In this document: piece after piece, positions 45,166 through 53,869 of the stretch
Layout: each line of letters opens with the position of its first letter
How positions within the stretch are numbered: position 1 is the first letter of the stretch
NCBI RefSeq assembly: GCF_003478505.1
Contig: NZ_QUFI01000002.1
Span: 62,001-126,000, forward strand
Length of the DNA stretch: 64,000 bases
Reading direction: 5' to 3'
DNA from: Clostridium sp. AF27-2AA
GTDB taxonomy: Bacteria > Bacillota > Clostridia > Lachnospirales > Lachnospiraceae
The notes under the pieces: model-generated
Databases searched by the model: none
The model's input: the letters and a program-made list of their open reading frames with translations, nothing else
What the model was told of the DNA's origin: nothing
Made by a program: the position numbers and the translations under genes

Positions 45166-46186
45166 CTTCTGTCACCCCCAGACTCTTGATCACCTTCAGG
45201 ATGTTTAATCCGGAAGGACACTTGTTCACACAGCGGCCACAGCCCACGCAGGAGAAGAGACCGTCATTGTTTTCCGGATAGTATACCAGCTTATGCATGA
45301 ATCTCTGACGGAAACGTTCCTTCTGGCTCTTACGGTTGTTGCCGTGGGCCATCAGGGTAAAGTCGGAATACATGCAGGAATCCCAGCAGCGGAATCTGCG
45401 GATTCCTTTTCCGGTGTCATAATCGCGGATGTCATAGCACTGGCAGGTCGGGCACACGAAGGTGCAGGTACCGCAGGCCAAACACGGTTTATAAAGCTCC
45501 TCCCATTTCGGAGAATCGAAGATCTCCTGCATCGGGGTGTTTTTGAAATAATCTAGGGAAAGATTGCTGTAAGGAAGTTTTTCCGTAATGGCGCGAATTG
45601 CGTCCTTCTCTGCTTCCACCGTCTTCTCGTCTGCATCGGCAAAGAATTCCTTCAGGGACTCTGTGAAAGCAGTTCCCTTTTCTGTTACCGGTTTCCAGTA
45701 CAGTTCCTCTCCAATGCTCCAGGTTACCACATCGCCGGACGGCTCTGCGGCATCGATTCCAAATGCCTTACAAAAGCAGGTTGTATCCGGTTCATGGCAG
45801 GCTCTAGAAATCAGGATTCCATGTTCTCTGCGGGACTGGTAGTAACTGTCTACCGGATCAGCCAGAAATACGCGGTCCAGAACTTCAATGCCCTTTACAT
45901 CACAGGCCCGGATACCGAACACAGCGAAAGGTTCTTCACAAAGCTTCTGGGGATCAATGGAGATTTTCTTTCCTTCTTTATAACAGGTATACAGCGTTTC
46001 ACTCTGCGGGAAAAAAACATCTTTTGGAGATTTTACCGCGTTCAGGGCATCCAGCGCTGCTTTATCGTCTTTCGTCCAGATTCCGTAATTTACCTGACCG
46101 TTCTTTTCTAGCGGCATGTAAAGATCCATATTTTCTGCGATGGCGGCAAAGAGTAACGGAAGTTTTTCATTTGAAATTTTATACAT
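45158..46186 (-). CDS. flxB: FlxB-type 4Fe-4S subunit
   Basis: A 342-residue AsrA/sulfhydrogenase beta-like protein. The C-terminal half has CLACGTCTFVCPTC and CVGCGRCVNKCPSG. The N-terminal half carries the RACDVKGIEVLDRVF segment seen in this family. It links the FlxA flavin to the rest of the complex. Its gene is four bases from flxC and overlaps flxA, so they are co-translated. Confidence 0.85.
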   Translation of the reverse strand: MYKISNEKLPLLFAAIAENMDLYMPLEKNGQVNYGIWTKDDKAALDALNAVKSPKDVFFPQSETLYTCYKEGKKISIDPQKLCEEPFAVFGIRACDVKGIEVLDRVFLADPVDSYYQSRREHGILISRACHEPDTTCFCKAFGIDAAEPSGDVVTWSIGEELYWKPVTEKGTAFTESLKEFFADADEKTVEAEKDAIRAITEKLPYSNLSLDYFKNTPMQEIFDSPKWEELYKPCLACGTCTFVCPTCQCYDIRDYDTGKGIRRFRCWDSCMYSDFTLMAHGNNRKSQKERFRQRFMHKLVYYPENNDGLFSCVGCGRCVNKCPSGLNILKVIKSLGVTEDV

Positions 46187-46189
46187 ATC

Positions 46190-47158
46190 CTAACCCCTTT
46201 CCCCGGCAGCTCCCGGTTCTATATCATCCTGGCGGAAATCGGTAAGCGGTGCTCTTGACTCGGTGTCTTCGCCGGCCTGATATTCGCCGTAAAACTCATC
46301 GATATCTTTGATCATCTTGCGGTTTAAAAGATGCAGTGGAATTCCCTGCGGGCATACGCGGCTGCATTCTCCGCAGTCCGTACAACGTCCGGCTACATGG
46401 AACGCGCGGATGATATGGAACATCTGCTCCTCGAAGGAATCGGAGTTTGCTTTCTGTGCGGTATCAAAACGGTCACTGTCAAATACACACTTATTGCAGC
46501 TGCAGGCCGGACATACATTACGGCATGCATTGCAGCGGATGCATTTGGACAGCTCGCCCTGCCAGAACGCGAACCGCTCCTGCGGTGTCATGCTCTCCAG
46601 CTCACGAACTTTTGCAAAACGATCCTCAGCCGGAACTGCCAGTTCTAACTCTTCATGAATGAGTTCATCATATACTTTATGCTCGTTTCCCTTGCAACAC
46701 AGGCAGCGCTCCAGGATACCATCTGCAAAAGCACAGGTCTTCTCGCCGTAGATTGTTTTGATATGAAGCGTATCGCCCTCTTCTTCTACGGACTCAATGC
46801 CCTTGATTCCAAGTTTTTTGATCTTTTCAATATCCAGTTTGCCCTTGCATCCTACACCAATGATGTAGCTCTTTTCGCGGTCAACCCGGCGTTCTTTTAA
46901 TAACTGGTTGAAACTGTAGGTGTCACATGGTTTTAAGAAAACCAGAGTTTTCCCCTCCAGCTTGCTGGCCTGAATCATATATTTGCTTAAGTTTGCCGCA
47001 CAGAAGCTGTCATAAACCAGCTCCTCCAGCTGTGCTTCGTTCTCAAAAAAGGCCGGCTGCGGATTATAAGGCAGGTCTTCGCCGCGTTTCCATCCAAGGA
47101 CACGCTGTACCTGACCGGAGGCAAGTAACTCTTTGGCTCTCTCTTTTATTTCCTGCAT
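46190..47158 (-). CDS. flxC: FlxC-type Fe-S subunit
   Basis: A 322-residue protein. The middle resembles FrhB/coenzyme F420 hydrogenase beta-type Fe-S proteins (FLKPCDTYSFNQL, IIGVGCKGKLD), and the C-terminus has CIRCNACRNVCPACSC and CTDCGECSRVCPQG. The ATG at 47158 follows GGAGGACTTAAG; an upstream in-frame start at 47260 would run deep into flxD and add 34 residues. It overlaps the flxD end by 13 bases. It probably conducts electrons between FlxB and the HdrA/FlxD side. Confidence 0.85.
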   Translation of the reverse strand: MQEIKERAKELLASGQVQRVLGWKRGEDLPYNPQPAFFENEAQLEELVYDSFCAANLSKYMIQASKLEGKTLVFLKPCDTYSFNQLLKERRVDREKSYIIGVGCKGKLDIEKIKKLGIKGIESVEEEGDTLHIKTIYGEKTCAFADGILERCLCCKGNEHKVYDELIHEELELAVPAEDRFAKVRELESMTPQERFAFWQGELSKCIRCNACRNVCPACSCNKCVFDSDRFDTAQKANSDSFEEQMFHIIRAFHVAGRCTDCGECSRVCPQGIPLHLLNRKMIKDIDEFYGEYQAGEDTESRAPLTDFRQDDIEPGAAGERG

Positions 47159-47604
47159 CTTAAGTCCTCCAATCTCACGTTTTTGCCAAGACTCCGGATC
47201 TTTTCGATAAATTCGTTCATGGTTGCCGCAAATTTCACGCCCTCCGCGGCAGATACCCATTCAACCCGGGTTCTTCCTTTTTCTACGCCAATGTAATCCA
47301 GTAAGGAGAACAGCATCGTCATTCTTCTTCTCGCATAATAGTTGCCGGTGCTGTAATGACAGTCGCCCGGATGACATCCACAAAGGATCACGCCATCTGC
47401 GCCTCTCTGGAAAGCCCGCAGAATAAACAGCGGGTTGACACGGCAGGAGCACGGGACACGGATGATCTTAACTTCAGCCGGATAGGAAAGACGGCTGGTT
47501 CCTGCCAGGTCTGCTCCCGCGTAGCTGCACCAGTTGCAGCAGAACGCAACGATCAGAGGCTTGAATTCTTCTTTTACTTCTGTATTCTCATGTTCTACCT
47601 GCAT
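47146..47604 (-). CDS. flxD: FlxD/MvhD-type Fe-S linker subunit
   Basis: A 152-residue protein of the MvhD/FlpD family. It has AFCCNWCSYAGADLAG, VPCSCRVNP, and VILCGCHPGDCHY, the conserved cysteines of the [2Fe-2S] adaptor that docks hydrogenase or Flx modules on HdrA. Its presence beside HdrABC is the main reason to read this locus as one Hdr-Flx complex. GGAGGTAGATGCAAT precedes the ATG; overlaps the hdrA stop by ten bases. Confidence 0.9.
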   Translation of the reverse strand: MQVEHENTEVKEEFKPLIVAFCCNWCSYAGADLAGTSRLSYPAEVKIIRVPCSCRVNPLFILRAFQRGADGVILCGCHPGDCHYSTGNYYARRRMTMLFSLLDYIGVEKGRTRVEWVSAAEGVKFAATMNEFIEKIRSLGKNVRLEDLRCRK

Positions 47605-49589
47605 ATTGCATCTACCTCCGCAATTAATTGTCTGTTAGAAAAGCCCTGCAGATCCATTGCACCGGACGGACAAGCTACCGTGCAGGCACCGCAGCCCTGG
47701 CACAGCGCGCTGTTCACAGATGCAACCATACGCTCTTCCTTCACGCCATGGTCCATAACCAGTTTTTTTTCATAAGTGATCGCACCATACGGACATACCT
47801 TTTCACAGGATCTGCAGCCATTGCAGTAGCGCTCGTCCGGTTTTGCGGTACATGGGTTGGTTACCAGTTTGTCCTTTGCCAGCAGTCCGATCACCTTCGC
47901 TGCAGCAGCGCCGGCCTGGGATACCGTCTCCGGAATATCTTTCGGTCCCTGGCATACACCGGACAGGAAGATTCCCGCGGTCGGGCTTTCTACCGGACGC
48001 AGTTTCGGATGTGCCTCTGTCAGGAAATTGTTGGTATCAATGCTGGCTGTCAGCATGGTAGCAAGTTTTCTCACGGACGGATCCGGCTCAATTGCTGCTG
48101 CCAGAACAACCAGATCGGTATCCAGCATGATGCGGCGGTTGTCGATTAAATCAACAGCCTGTACACGCAGATGTCCATCTACTTCCGCAACCTTGCCGAC
48201 CTGGCCTTTGATGTAGTTCACACCGTACTCTTCAACGGCTCTGCGGTAAAATTCATCGAAGTTCTTGCCCGGGGTACGGACATCAATGTAGAAGACATTG
48301 ACCTGTACATCCGGATATTTATCACGAATCAGCATCGCATGCTTTGCAGTGTACATGCAGCAGATCTTAGAGCAGTAACTCTTTCCGCGGCAGGTCGTAT
48401 CACGGGATCCCACACACTGGATAAAGGTTACGGACTTCGGTGCCTTATGATCGGACAGACGCTCCAGATGACCCTTTGTCGGGCCAGCCGCATTGGTCAG
48501 ACGCTCAAACTCCAGGGAAGTAATGACATCCGGGCAGGTATCATAGGAATACTCACCAAACTTGTCTAACTTGATCATATCAAAGCCGGTAGCCACAACA
48601 ATGGCACCGTACTCTCTGGTAACGATCTCGTCTTCCTGAGTGTAGTCGATCGCGCCGGCCGCGCAGACCTTGGAGCAGAGACCGCATTTTCCAGTCTGGA
48701 ATTTAATGCAGTGCTCCCGATCGATAACCGGAACATTCGGAATAGCCTGTGCGAACGGGGTATAAATGGCGCTTCTGGTTCCCAGTCCTCGGTTAAACTC
48801 ACTCGGTGTTTTCTTGGACGGGCATTTCTGAGAGCAGACACCACATCCGGTACACTTGCTCATATCCACGCTTCTTGCTTTCTTGCGGATATCTACCTTA
48901 AAGTCTCCAACGAAACCGGATACCTTTTCTACCTCACTGTATGTAAACAGGTTAATCCGCTCATGAGCAGAAGCCTCTACCATCTTCGGGGTCAGGATAC
49001 ATGCGGAGCAGTCCAGGGTCGGGAAGGTCTTGTCCAGCTGGGACATTCTTCCACCAATACTCGGTGTTTTCTCCACGATATCTACTTCGTAACCTGCATC
49101 TGCAATATCCAGTGCAGTCTGGATTCCCGCGATTCCACCGCCGATAACCAGTGCACGTTTTACTACTTTGCTCTCACCTGGCTGAAGAGGTGCATTTAAA
49201 TGTACCTTGGCTACTGCCGCCCTGGCCAGGATAATTGCTTTTTCCGTTGCCTCTTCCCGGTTTTTGTGAATCCAGGAACAATGCTCACGAATATTGGCAA
49301 TCTCCAGCATATATGGGTTCAGTCCCGCTTTCTCCACCGCTTTGCGGAATGTGTTCTCATGCATACGCGGGGAACAGGAACATACAACAACACCAGTCAG
49401 ATGTTTTTCTTTGATGGCCTCCTGGATCTTCGACTGTCCAGCTTCCGAACACATATACTGATAATCTTCCGCATGAACCACGCCAGGCTCGTTTTTAATT
49501 GCTTCTACCACTTTTTCAACGTCTACAGTCGCCGCAATGTTGGTACCGCAGTGGCAGACAAATACTCCTATTCTTTGCAATGATTTCAC
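47595..49589 (-). CDS. hdrA: Heterodisulfide reductase subunit A-like flavoprotein
   Basis: A 664-residue HdrA. N-terminal part VFVCHCGTNIAATVDVEKV; FAD site VIGGGIAGIQTALDIADAG with the cysteine-containing LDCSACILTPKMVE; central CTGCGVCSQKCPSK and CGLCSKVCAAGAID; C-terminal ferredoxin pair CNGCRSCEKVCPYGAI and CQGCGACTVACPSGAMD. HdrA flavins can bifurcate electrons between a high-potential disulfide or enoate and low-potential ferredoxin. Here it lies between hdrC and flxD in a nine-gene operon. Length is typical of the bacterial type without a fused partner. Confidence 0.93.
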   Translation of the reverse strand: MKSLQRIGVFVCHCGTNIAATVDVEKVVEAIKNEPGVVHAEDYQYMCSEAGQSKIQEAIKEKHLTGVVVCSCSPRMHENTFRKAVEKAGLNPYMLEIANIREHCSWIHKNREEATEKAIILARAAVAKVHLNAPLQPGESKVVKRALVIGGGIAGIQTALDIADAGYEVDIVEKTPSIGGRMSQLDKTFPTLDCSACILTPKMVEASAHERINLFTYSEVEKVSGFVGDFKVDIRKKARSVDMSKCTGCGVCSQKCPSKKTPSEFNRGLGTRSAIYTPFAQAIPNVPVIDREHCIKFQTGKCGLCSKVCAAGAIDYTQEDEIVTREYGAIVVATGFDMIKLDKFGEYSYDTCPDVITSLEFERLTNAAGPTKGHLERLSDHKAPKSVTFIQCVGSRDTTCRGKSYCSKICCMYTAKHAMLIRDKYPDVQVNVFYIDVRTPGKNFDEFYRRAVEEYGVNYIKGQVGKVAEVDGHLRVQAVDLIDNRRIMLDTDLVVLAAAIEPDPSVRKLATMLTASIDTNNFLTEAHPKLRPVESPTAGIFLSGVCQGPKDIPETVSQAGAAAAKVIGLLAKDKLVTNPCTAKPDERYCNGCRSCEKVCPYGAITYEKKLVMDHGVKEERMVASVNSALCQGCGACTVACPSGAMDLQGFSNRQLIAEVDAICR

Positions 49590-49603
49590 CTCGGATCTTT
49601 CTT

Positions 49604-49996
49604 CTACTTACTATATTTACGAAATGCGCTTACTAAAAGCTGCTGTGGAAGTTCCGGATCAAGCAGCTCTGGAATCTCGTCCGGGGACAGATAGTTGCCG
49701 CCCTGGCTCCGAATCACCATCAGACGGACTGCTTCGATCAGTTTAGCCGGTTTCACATCACGCGGGCAGCGCTCCACACATGCAAAACAGGAAAGGCATT
49801 TCCAGATGGATTTGGATTTCAACAATGGCTCAATCTCTCCGCGATCTACGTAGGAAACAAACTGATGCGGACGAATGTCCATACTGTCGTAAGCCGGGCA
49901 GGATGCGGAACACTTGCCGCATTTCATACATTTCTTTGTATCAACATTGCTGATTCTGCAGATCAATTCTGCTTTCTCTTTGTCCGTATGAATCAT
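49604..49996 (-). CDS. hdrC: Heterodisulfide reductase subunit C-like
   Basis: A 130-residue protein with two ferredoxin motifs, CMKCGKCSASCPA and CLSCFACVERCPR, typical of HdrC (wider than a free ferredoxin, with a helical C-terminus). It passes electrons from HdrA to HdrB. It overlaps hdrB by four bases and precedes hdrA by 14. Confidence 0.92.
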   Translation of the reverse strand: MIHTDKEKAELICRISNVDTKKCMKCGKCSASCPAYDSMDIRPHQFVSYVDRGEIEPLLKSKSIWKCLSCFACVERCPRDVKPAKLIEAVRLMVIRSQGGNYLSPDEIPELLDPELPQQLLVSAFRKYSK

Positions 49997-50814
49997 ACCT
50001 CGCCATCCTCCTTTCCTTCCTGGATCTCTACCCCAAGAGCCTCTGCAAGGATCTCTGTGAAGTATTTTACCTTCGGTGTATGTGCATGGCCGGCATTATG
50101 ATTTAAGTTGTACTGGCACAGCGGGCAGGCCGTTACCAGCTCATCCGCTCCGTTGTATTCCGCAGAGTCTAAAATGGTGTCTACCATCTGTCCGGCCATT
50201 TCTTTTTCTTTTAAGGAAATGTATCCGCCGCAGCACTCATTGCGGTACGGGTATACCACCGGTTCTGCTCCAAGGGCACGAATGAAATCCTCCAGAATCT
50301 TTGGATTCTCCGGATCGTCAAACTGCAAAATACCGCTTGGACGAAGAAGCATGCAGCCATAGTATGCGCCGATCTTTCTGCCGGTCAGAGGCTTTACAAC
50401 CTTCTCCTTTAATTTATCAAAACCAATCTGATCTCTTAAAAGTTCCAGGAAGTGGTATACATGGGTCTCACCTGCATAAGGTTCCTTTAACCCAAGATAA
50501 TTATTTGCGCGGTCCCGAATATCCGCAACATTTGCCATATCATCATTCACGCGCTTGATCACATGATGACATGCAGAACAGATTGTTACCAGATCCTGAC
50601 CCTTTTCTTTTGCTGCGTTCAGCGCGCGTACCGAAGATAATTTGGTAGCGATTTCATCGGAAGCCAGCGGATATACACCTCCGCAGCACTGCCAGTCCTC
50701 AATTTCTTCCAGGACAATGCCCAATGCCTCCGCTGATTTACGTGCGCAGATATCCAGTTCCTTCGCCTTGTTCTTCAAGGTACAGCCCGGAAAATAACTG
50801 TAAACCATCAGCAT
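49993..50814 (-). CDS. hdrB: Heterodisulfide reductase subunit B-like
   Basis: A 273-residue CCG-domain protein. The two cysteine-rich motifs that hold the non-cubane clusters are visible: DWQCCGGVYPL with ICSACHHVI, and NECCGGYISL with ACPLCQYNLNH. It starts YSYFPGCTLKNKAKE. In methanogens HdrB reduces CoM-S-S-CoB; a bacterium lacks those thiols, so the disulfide or electron acceptor here is unknown. First gene of the operon. I place the start at the ATG 50814; TTG 50823 and ATG 50808 are alternatives. Confidence 0.9.
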   Translation of the reverse strand: MLMVYSYFPGCTLKNKAKELDICARKSAEALGIVLEEIEDWQCCGGVYPLASDEIATKLSSVRALNAAKEKGQDLVTICSACHHVIKRVNDDMANVADIRDRANNYLGLKEPYAGETHVYHFLELLRDQIGFDKLKEKVVKPLTGRKIGAYYGCMLLRPSGILQFDDPENPKILEDFIRALGAEPVVYPYRNECCGGYISLKEKEMAGQMVDTILDSAEYNGADELVTACPLCQYNLNHNAGHAHTPKVKYFTEILAEALGVEIQEGKEDGEV

Positions 50815-50928
50815 CACGCCCAATTTCCTAACACTTTGCTCTTATGTGCTAAATTATTCACATTGAACAAACATCGTTATCTTTTTACTGATAATTTTCG
50901 TGCAAAAACTGGGCTTTCCTCCTTTCTT

Positions 50929-50938
50929 TTGTATACCA
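50929..50938. promoter_or_regulatory. TTGTATACCA operator upstream of hdrB
   Basis: One mismatch from TGGTATACCA. A second degenerate copy CGGTATTCCA lies at 50959-50968. All are followed by CTTT on the plus strand. Confidence 0.5.
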
Positions 50939-51055
50939 CTTTCGTTGTAATATCTGAGCGGTATTCCACTTTTTCTTAATAATACCATGATTATGAACAA
51001 TATGGTAGTACTTTTTGAGAATTTTTTCATATTTTTGTCGTTTTTATCTCTTTAA

Positions 51056-51065
51056 TGGTATACCA
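51056..51065. promoter_or_regulatory. TGGTATACCA operator upstream of hdrB
   Basis: Perfect palindrome in the hdr-flx-frd control region, identical to those at 32099 and 36180. Confidence 0.6.
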
Positions 51066-51090
51066 CTTTTTCCGTTATCTTTTTGTCATC

Positions 51091-51120
51091 AAAAAAAGGA
51101 GACTGCTTCGCACAGTCTCC
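51091..51120 (-). terminator. Terminator after the UxaA-type dehydratase genes
   Basis: GGAGACTG/CAGTCTCC stem (51098-51105 with 51113-51120) followed on the minus strand by seven T. T-rich on the plus side too. It separates this pair from the hdr operon. Confidence 0.85.
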
Positions 51121-51156
51121 CTCTGTTTTTTCTGTAACAATCCATCCTTTGTTCTG

Positions 51157-52332
51157 TTAAACCACCGGTCCCAGAGTGTGAATCTCAATTGCACTGTAAT
51201 AATGTAGACTCTCATTCTTACTCATCTCACCATTCAGGGTTTCCAGAATCTTTGCAAATACTTCTTCCCCCACCTGCTCAATGGTTTTTTTGCCTTCCAG
51301 AATCAAACCGGCATTGATATCCATATCCTGTTCCATATGCTGATAGGTCACTGGGTTACCGCACACCTTCACAACCGGCATGATCGGATAGCCCTGCGGC
51401 GCTCCCCGTCCAGTGGAGAACATCATGATCTGCGCTCCACTGCAGGCCATTCCGGTAAGAATCTCCGGTTCACGGCCCGGTGTATCCTTGATCCAGAGCC
51501 CCTTCTTAATGCCCTCACTGGTGCGAACACGGTCCGGATATTCCATAACCCCCTGAATCGGACTGGTTCCTGATTTCAGAATCGCGCCCAGAGACTTCTC
51601 CTCAATAGAAGAAAGGCCGCCTTCAATGTTTCCAGGCGTTGGCTGCCCTTTGCGCATGTCACAGCCCAGAGACTTTGCGCGTGTCTCCATCCGGTTCACG
51701 ATAAAACCAATCCGGTCTGCTACCTCCTGGTTCACAGCCCTCCGCATCAGGATATGTTCCGCACCGATAAACTCTGTGGTTTCTCCAAAGATGACCGTTC
51801 CACCAAGGCTTACCAGCTTATCAGCAGCATAGCCCAGTGCACAGTTTGATGCCATGCCGGAAGTCGCGTCGGAAGCACCGCACTTGATGGAAAGCACCAC
51901 TTCGGACAAATCTGCCTCTTCCCGCTGCTGGCCGGAAATCTTCCGCACCAGACCAGCTGCCGCGTCAATACCGGCCGCAATGGCCTTGCTGACACCGCCA
52001 AGCTTCTGGATTCCAATGATCTCCACCGGCTTTCCCGCCGCCTGGATCTCCTGATACATTCTTGCGTGATCCGTTCCCTCACAGCCCAGGCTGACAATAA
52101 GAACCGCACCTACATTCGGATTTAATGCCAGACCGATCAGCGTATCCGTCACCCGTTTTAAATCCGGTGGAAGCTGACTGCATCCCTGGTGATGAAACAG
52201 GCCAACTGCCCCCTGCACATTCTGCACAATGGCCTGTGCCACATCAGCCGCGCAGACCACACTCGGAATTACTGCTACCAGGTTCCGGCAGCCTACACTG
52301 CCGTCTGCTCTTCTGTAACCGTAAAATTTCAT
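51157..52332 (-). CDS. UxaA family dehydratase/lyase large subunit
   Basis: A 391-residue protein equal to the C-terminal part of altronate dehydratase (UxaA) and related to SuyB. It shows GYRRADGSVGCRNLVAVIPSV, LIVSLGCEGTD, SIKCGASDATSGMASNCALG and CSGAQIMMFSTGRGAPQG, with cysteines that may hold an Fe-S or metal site. With the small SAF-domain protein it would dehydrate a sugar acid such as altronate or galactarate, or cleave a sulfo-acid. No uronate pathway genes accompany it, so substrate is open. It overlaps the small-subunit gene by four bases. Confidence 0.87.
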   Translation of the reverse strand: MKFYGYRRADGSVGCRNLVAVIPSVVCAADVAQAIVQNVQGAVGLFHHQGCSQLPPDLKRVTDTLIGLALNPNVGAVLIVSLGCEGTDHARMYQEIQAAGKPVEIIGIQKLGGVSKAIAAGIDAAAGLVRKISGQQREEADLSEVVLSIKCGASDATSGMASNCALGYAADKLVSLGGTVIFGETTEFIGAEHILMRRAVNQEVADRIGFIVNRMETRAKSLGCDMRKGQPTPGNIEGGLSSIEEKSLGAILKSGTSPIQGVMEYPDRVRTSEGIKKGLWIKDTPGREPEILTGMACSGAQIMMFSTGRGAPQGYPIMPVVKVCGNPVTYQHMEQDMDINAGLILEGKKTIEQVGEEVFAKILETLNGEMSKNESLHYYSAIEIHTLGPVV

Positions 52333-52649
52333 TTTGCTTTCGCCTCCCCGCCGTCGTTATTCCAGTCGCCTCTTGCTCTCATGCTCTCCAGATTATGAAT
52401 ATGTACATGTTCTCCCTCTCGGATGTCAGCGGAAGCCATTCCTATCTCTTCTCCGTATTTTACAATAATCTGCCCCTTCGCAATATCCTGCAGCGCAATC
52501 TTGTGTCCGTAAGGAACCGCCTCCAGTGCCCTCACCTCTGTTGTCTCTCCCTTTTTATCCCGGATCTGAATCACATCGCCGCCCTGTACCTGCTCCGCAA
52601 AGATTGTTGCCACATTGTCTTTGTCATTTACCTTCAGTGCAAGAACCAT
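52329..52649 (-). CDS. UxaA-type small subunit (SAF domain)
   Basis: A 106-residue SAF-domain protein equal to the N-terminal part of UxaA/SuyA. Key stretch: VPYGHKIALQDI, YGEEIGMASADIREGEHVHIHNLES. It pairs with the large subunit encoded downstream with an ATGA-type overlap. GGAGGGGTACAGC precedes the ATG. Confidence 0.87.
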   Translation of the reverse strand: MVLALKVNDKDNVATIFAEQVQGGDVIQIRDKKGETTEVRALEAVPYGHKIALQDIAKGQIIVKYGEEIGMASADIREGEHVHIHNLESMRARGDWNNDGGEAKAK

Positions 52650-52747
52650 GCTGTACCCCTCCTTTTTAAGATGCCTTCAATTTACCTCTACAGAAAGCTC
52701 CTGTCCAGTAGTGAGAAATTTTTCGCATATTTTATTGAATTTCTTGT

Positions 52748-52792
52748 AAAAAAAGGAACACCGCTCAGTATAATTCCTTTGCTGATGCGGTG
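52748..52792 (-). terminator. Terminator after the YczE-type gene
   Basis: CACCGC/GCGGTG stem with a bulge (52759-52768 with 52782-52792) followed on the minus strand by TTCCTTTTTTT. Confidence 0.6.
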
Positions 52793-52919
52793 CCCCTGTT
52801 TTCCGTCCGGCAGCTCCCGCACGAGATCATTGATCTTAAATACCATGCGATACGGTTCTTCCTGGGAAAATGGATTTGCATGGTATTCTCATTATTCTCA
52901 AAAATATCAATTTTTATAT

Positions 52920-53558
52920 TTAGAAGCACAGTTTCTGTATTACCGGGCTGATGCGTTTCTTCATGACCGGAAGGATCTTTCCTACCAGGATTGCGCTTAA
53001 AATGGTGCCCTCACGGATTCCAAACAGCCCATGTAGGAACAGGAAGGATAATACCACACCGATTGCTACAGAAGAACAGTCCACAATAATTTTAATTTTG
53101 TGGAACTCTATATTCGGAAAACAATCACTGATGGCAAGGGTCATTCCCTCCATTGGCATGTTCACGAGCTTTACATCCATGTAAATTGCCACACCGATTG
53201 CTACCAGCACAATGCTGATTGCCATCATGAGAAGCTGTCCGAAATAAGTTGGAATTGTAAATCCATGCATTACGCCTTTTGCGAAATCTGCAAAATAGCC
53301 GAAAATGGTAGAAAAAATAAGCTGAGTCAGATTGATCCATTTATACTCTTTCCGCTTGATGATGATCTGCACCACCATGTAAGTTACAAATACGCCGATA
53401 ATGCACCGGCCAAGATCCTGATGTACGATCAAAGAAATCACATACGGCAGTGAATTGACCGGGGACACACCCAGATTCGAGTTCACGGAAAAGGCAACTC
53501 CGAAGGCCATGAACAGAAGGCCCACACAGTACAGCACGATTCTCATTAGCATTTTCAT
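52920..53558 (-). CDS. YczE/YyaS/YitT family membrane protein
   Basis: A 212-residue membrane protein with five to six hydrophobic segments. It opens with IVLYCVGLLFMAFGVAFSVNSNLGVSPVNSLPYV, characteristic of the YczE/YyaS group (an N-terminal helix then a SNLG-SP motif). Function is unknown for most members. It is monocistronic, between UxaA genes and padR, divergent from padR. GGGAGAACGTATAAA precedes the ATG. Confidence 0.85.
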   Translation of the reverse strand: MKMLMRIVLYCVGLLFMAFGVAFSVNSNLGVSPVNSLPYVISLIVHQDLGRCIIGVFVTYMVVQIIIKRKEYKWINLTQLIFSTIFGYFADFAKGVMHGFTIPTYFGQLLMMAISIVLVAIGVAIYMDVKLVNMPMEGMTLAISDCFPNIEFHKIKIIVDCSSVAIGVVLSFLFLHGLFGIREGTILSAILVGKILPVMKKRISPVIQKLCF

Positions 53559-53779
53559 TTTATACGTTCTCCCTTTATCTTATAGTTGATAATATTATAA
53601 CGTACTGCAAAAACTATGTAAATATAGATATGTCAAAACCGATATAGGGATTTTAGACAAACTTTTCCTGCGGTTTTTCAGCATCTTTTTCGTTATATTT
53701 CTGTCATTTTTTACTTATCGCATTTTTCTTTTTATTCCGTTTATTTTTTTACTTTTCATTTTTCATTTTTATGTTAAAA
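53559..53779. other. AT-rich divergent intergenic region between the YczE-type gene and padR
   Basis: Strongly T-rich on the plus strand, with no convincing small ORF. It should contain the promoter of the YczE gene, which I could not place with confidence. Confidence 0.5.
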
Positions 53780-53808
53780 TTGACATATCAATCTTTACAG
53801 GTCATGAT
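53780..53808 (+). promoter_or_regulatory. Possible promoter of padR
   Basis: TTGACA (53780-53785), 17-base spacer and CATGAT (53803-53808). Good -35, weak -10. Confidence 0.45.
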
Positions 53809-53869
53809 TGGGAATTCGTTTGCTTTCCAACGAAACCGCCATTTTATCATATTAGGGAGGATCGCTCAT

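Larger units (their letters stand above)
50815..51090 (-). promoter_or_regulatory. Control region of the hdr-flx-frd operon
   Basis: AT-rich 276 bases with a repeated AAAGTGGTATACC-type word on the minus strand, three times in good form. I could not fix a single best promoter. A strong unused GGAGG at about 50917 stands 100 bases before hdrB. Confidence 0.55.

Noticed and set aside
52125..53000. 291-codon plus-strand ORF
   Set aside because: Antisense to the UxaA genes and to the intergenic region; low-complexity, cysteine/serine-rich composition, no ribosome site and no family resemblance.
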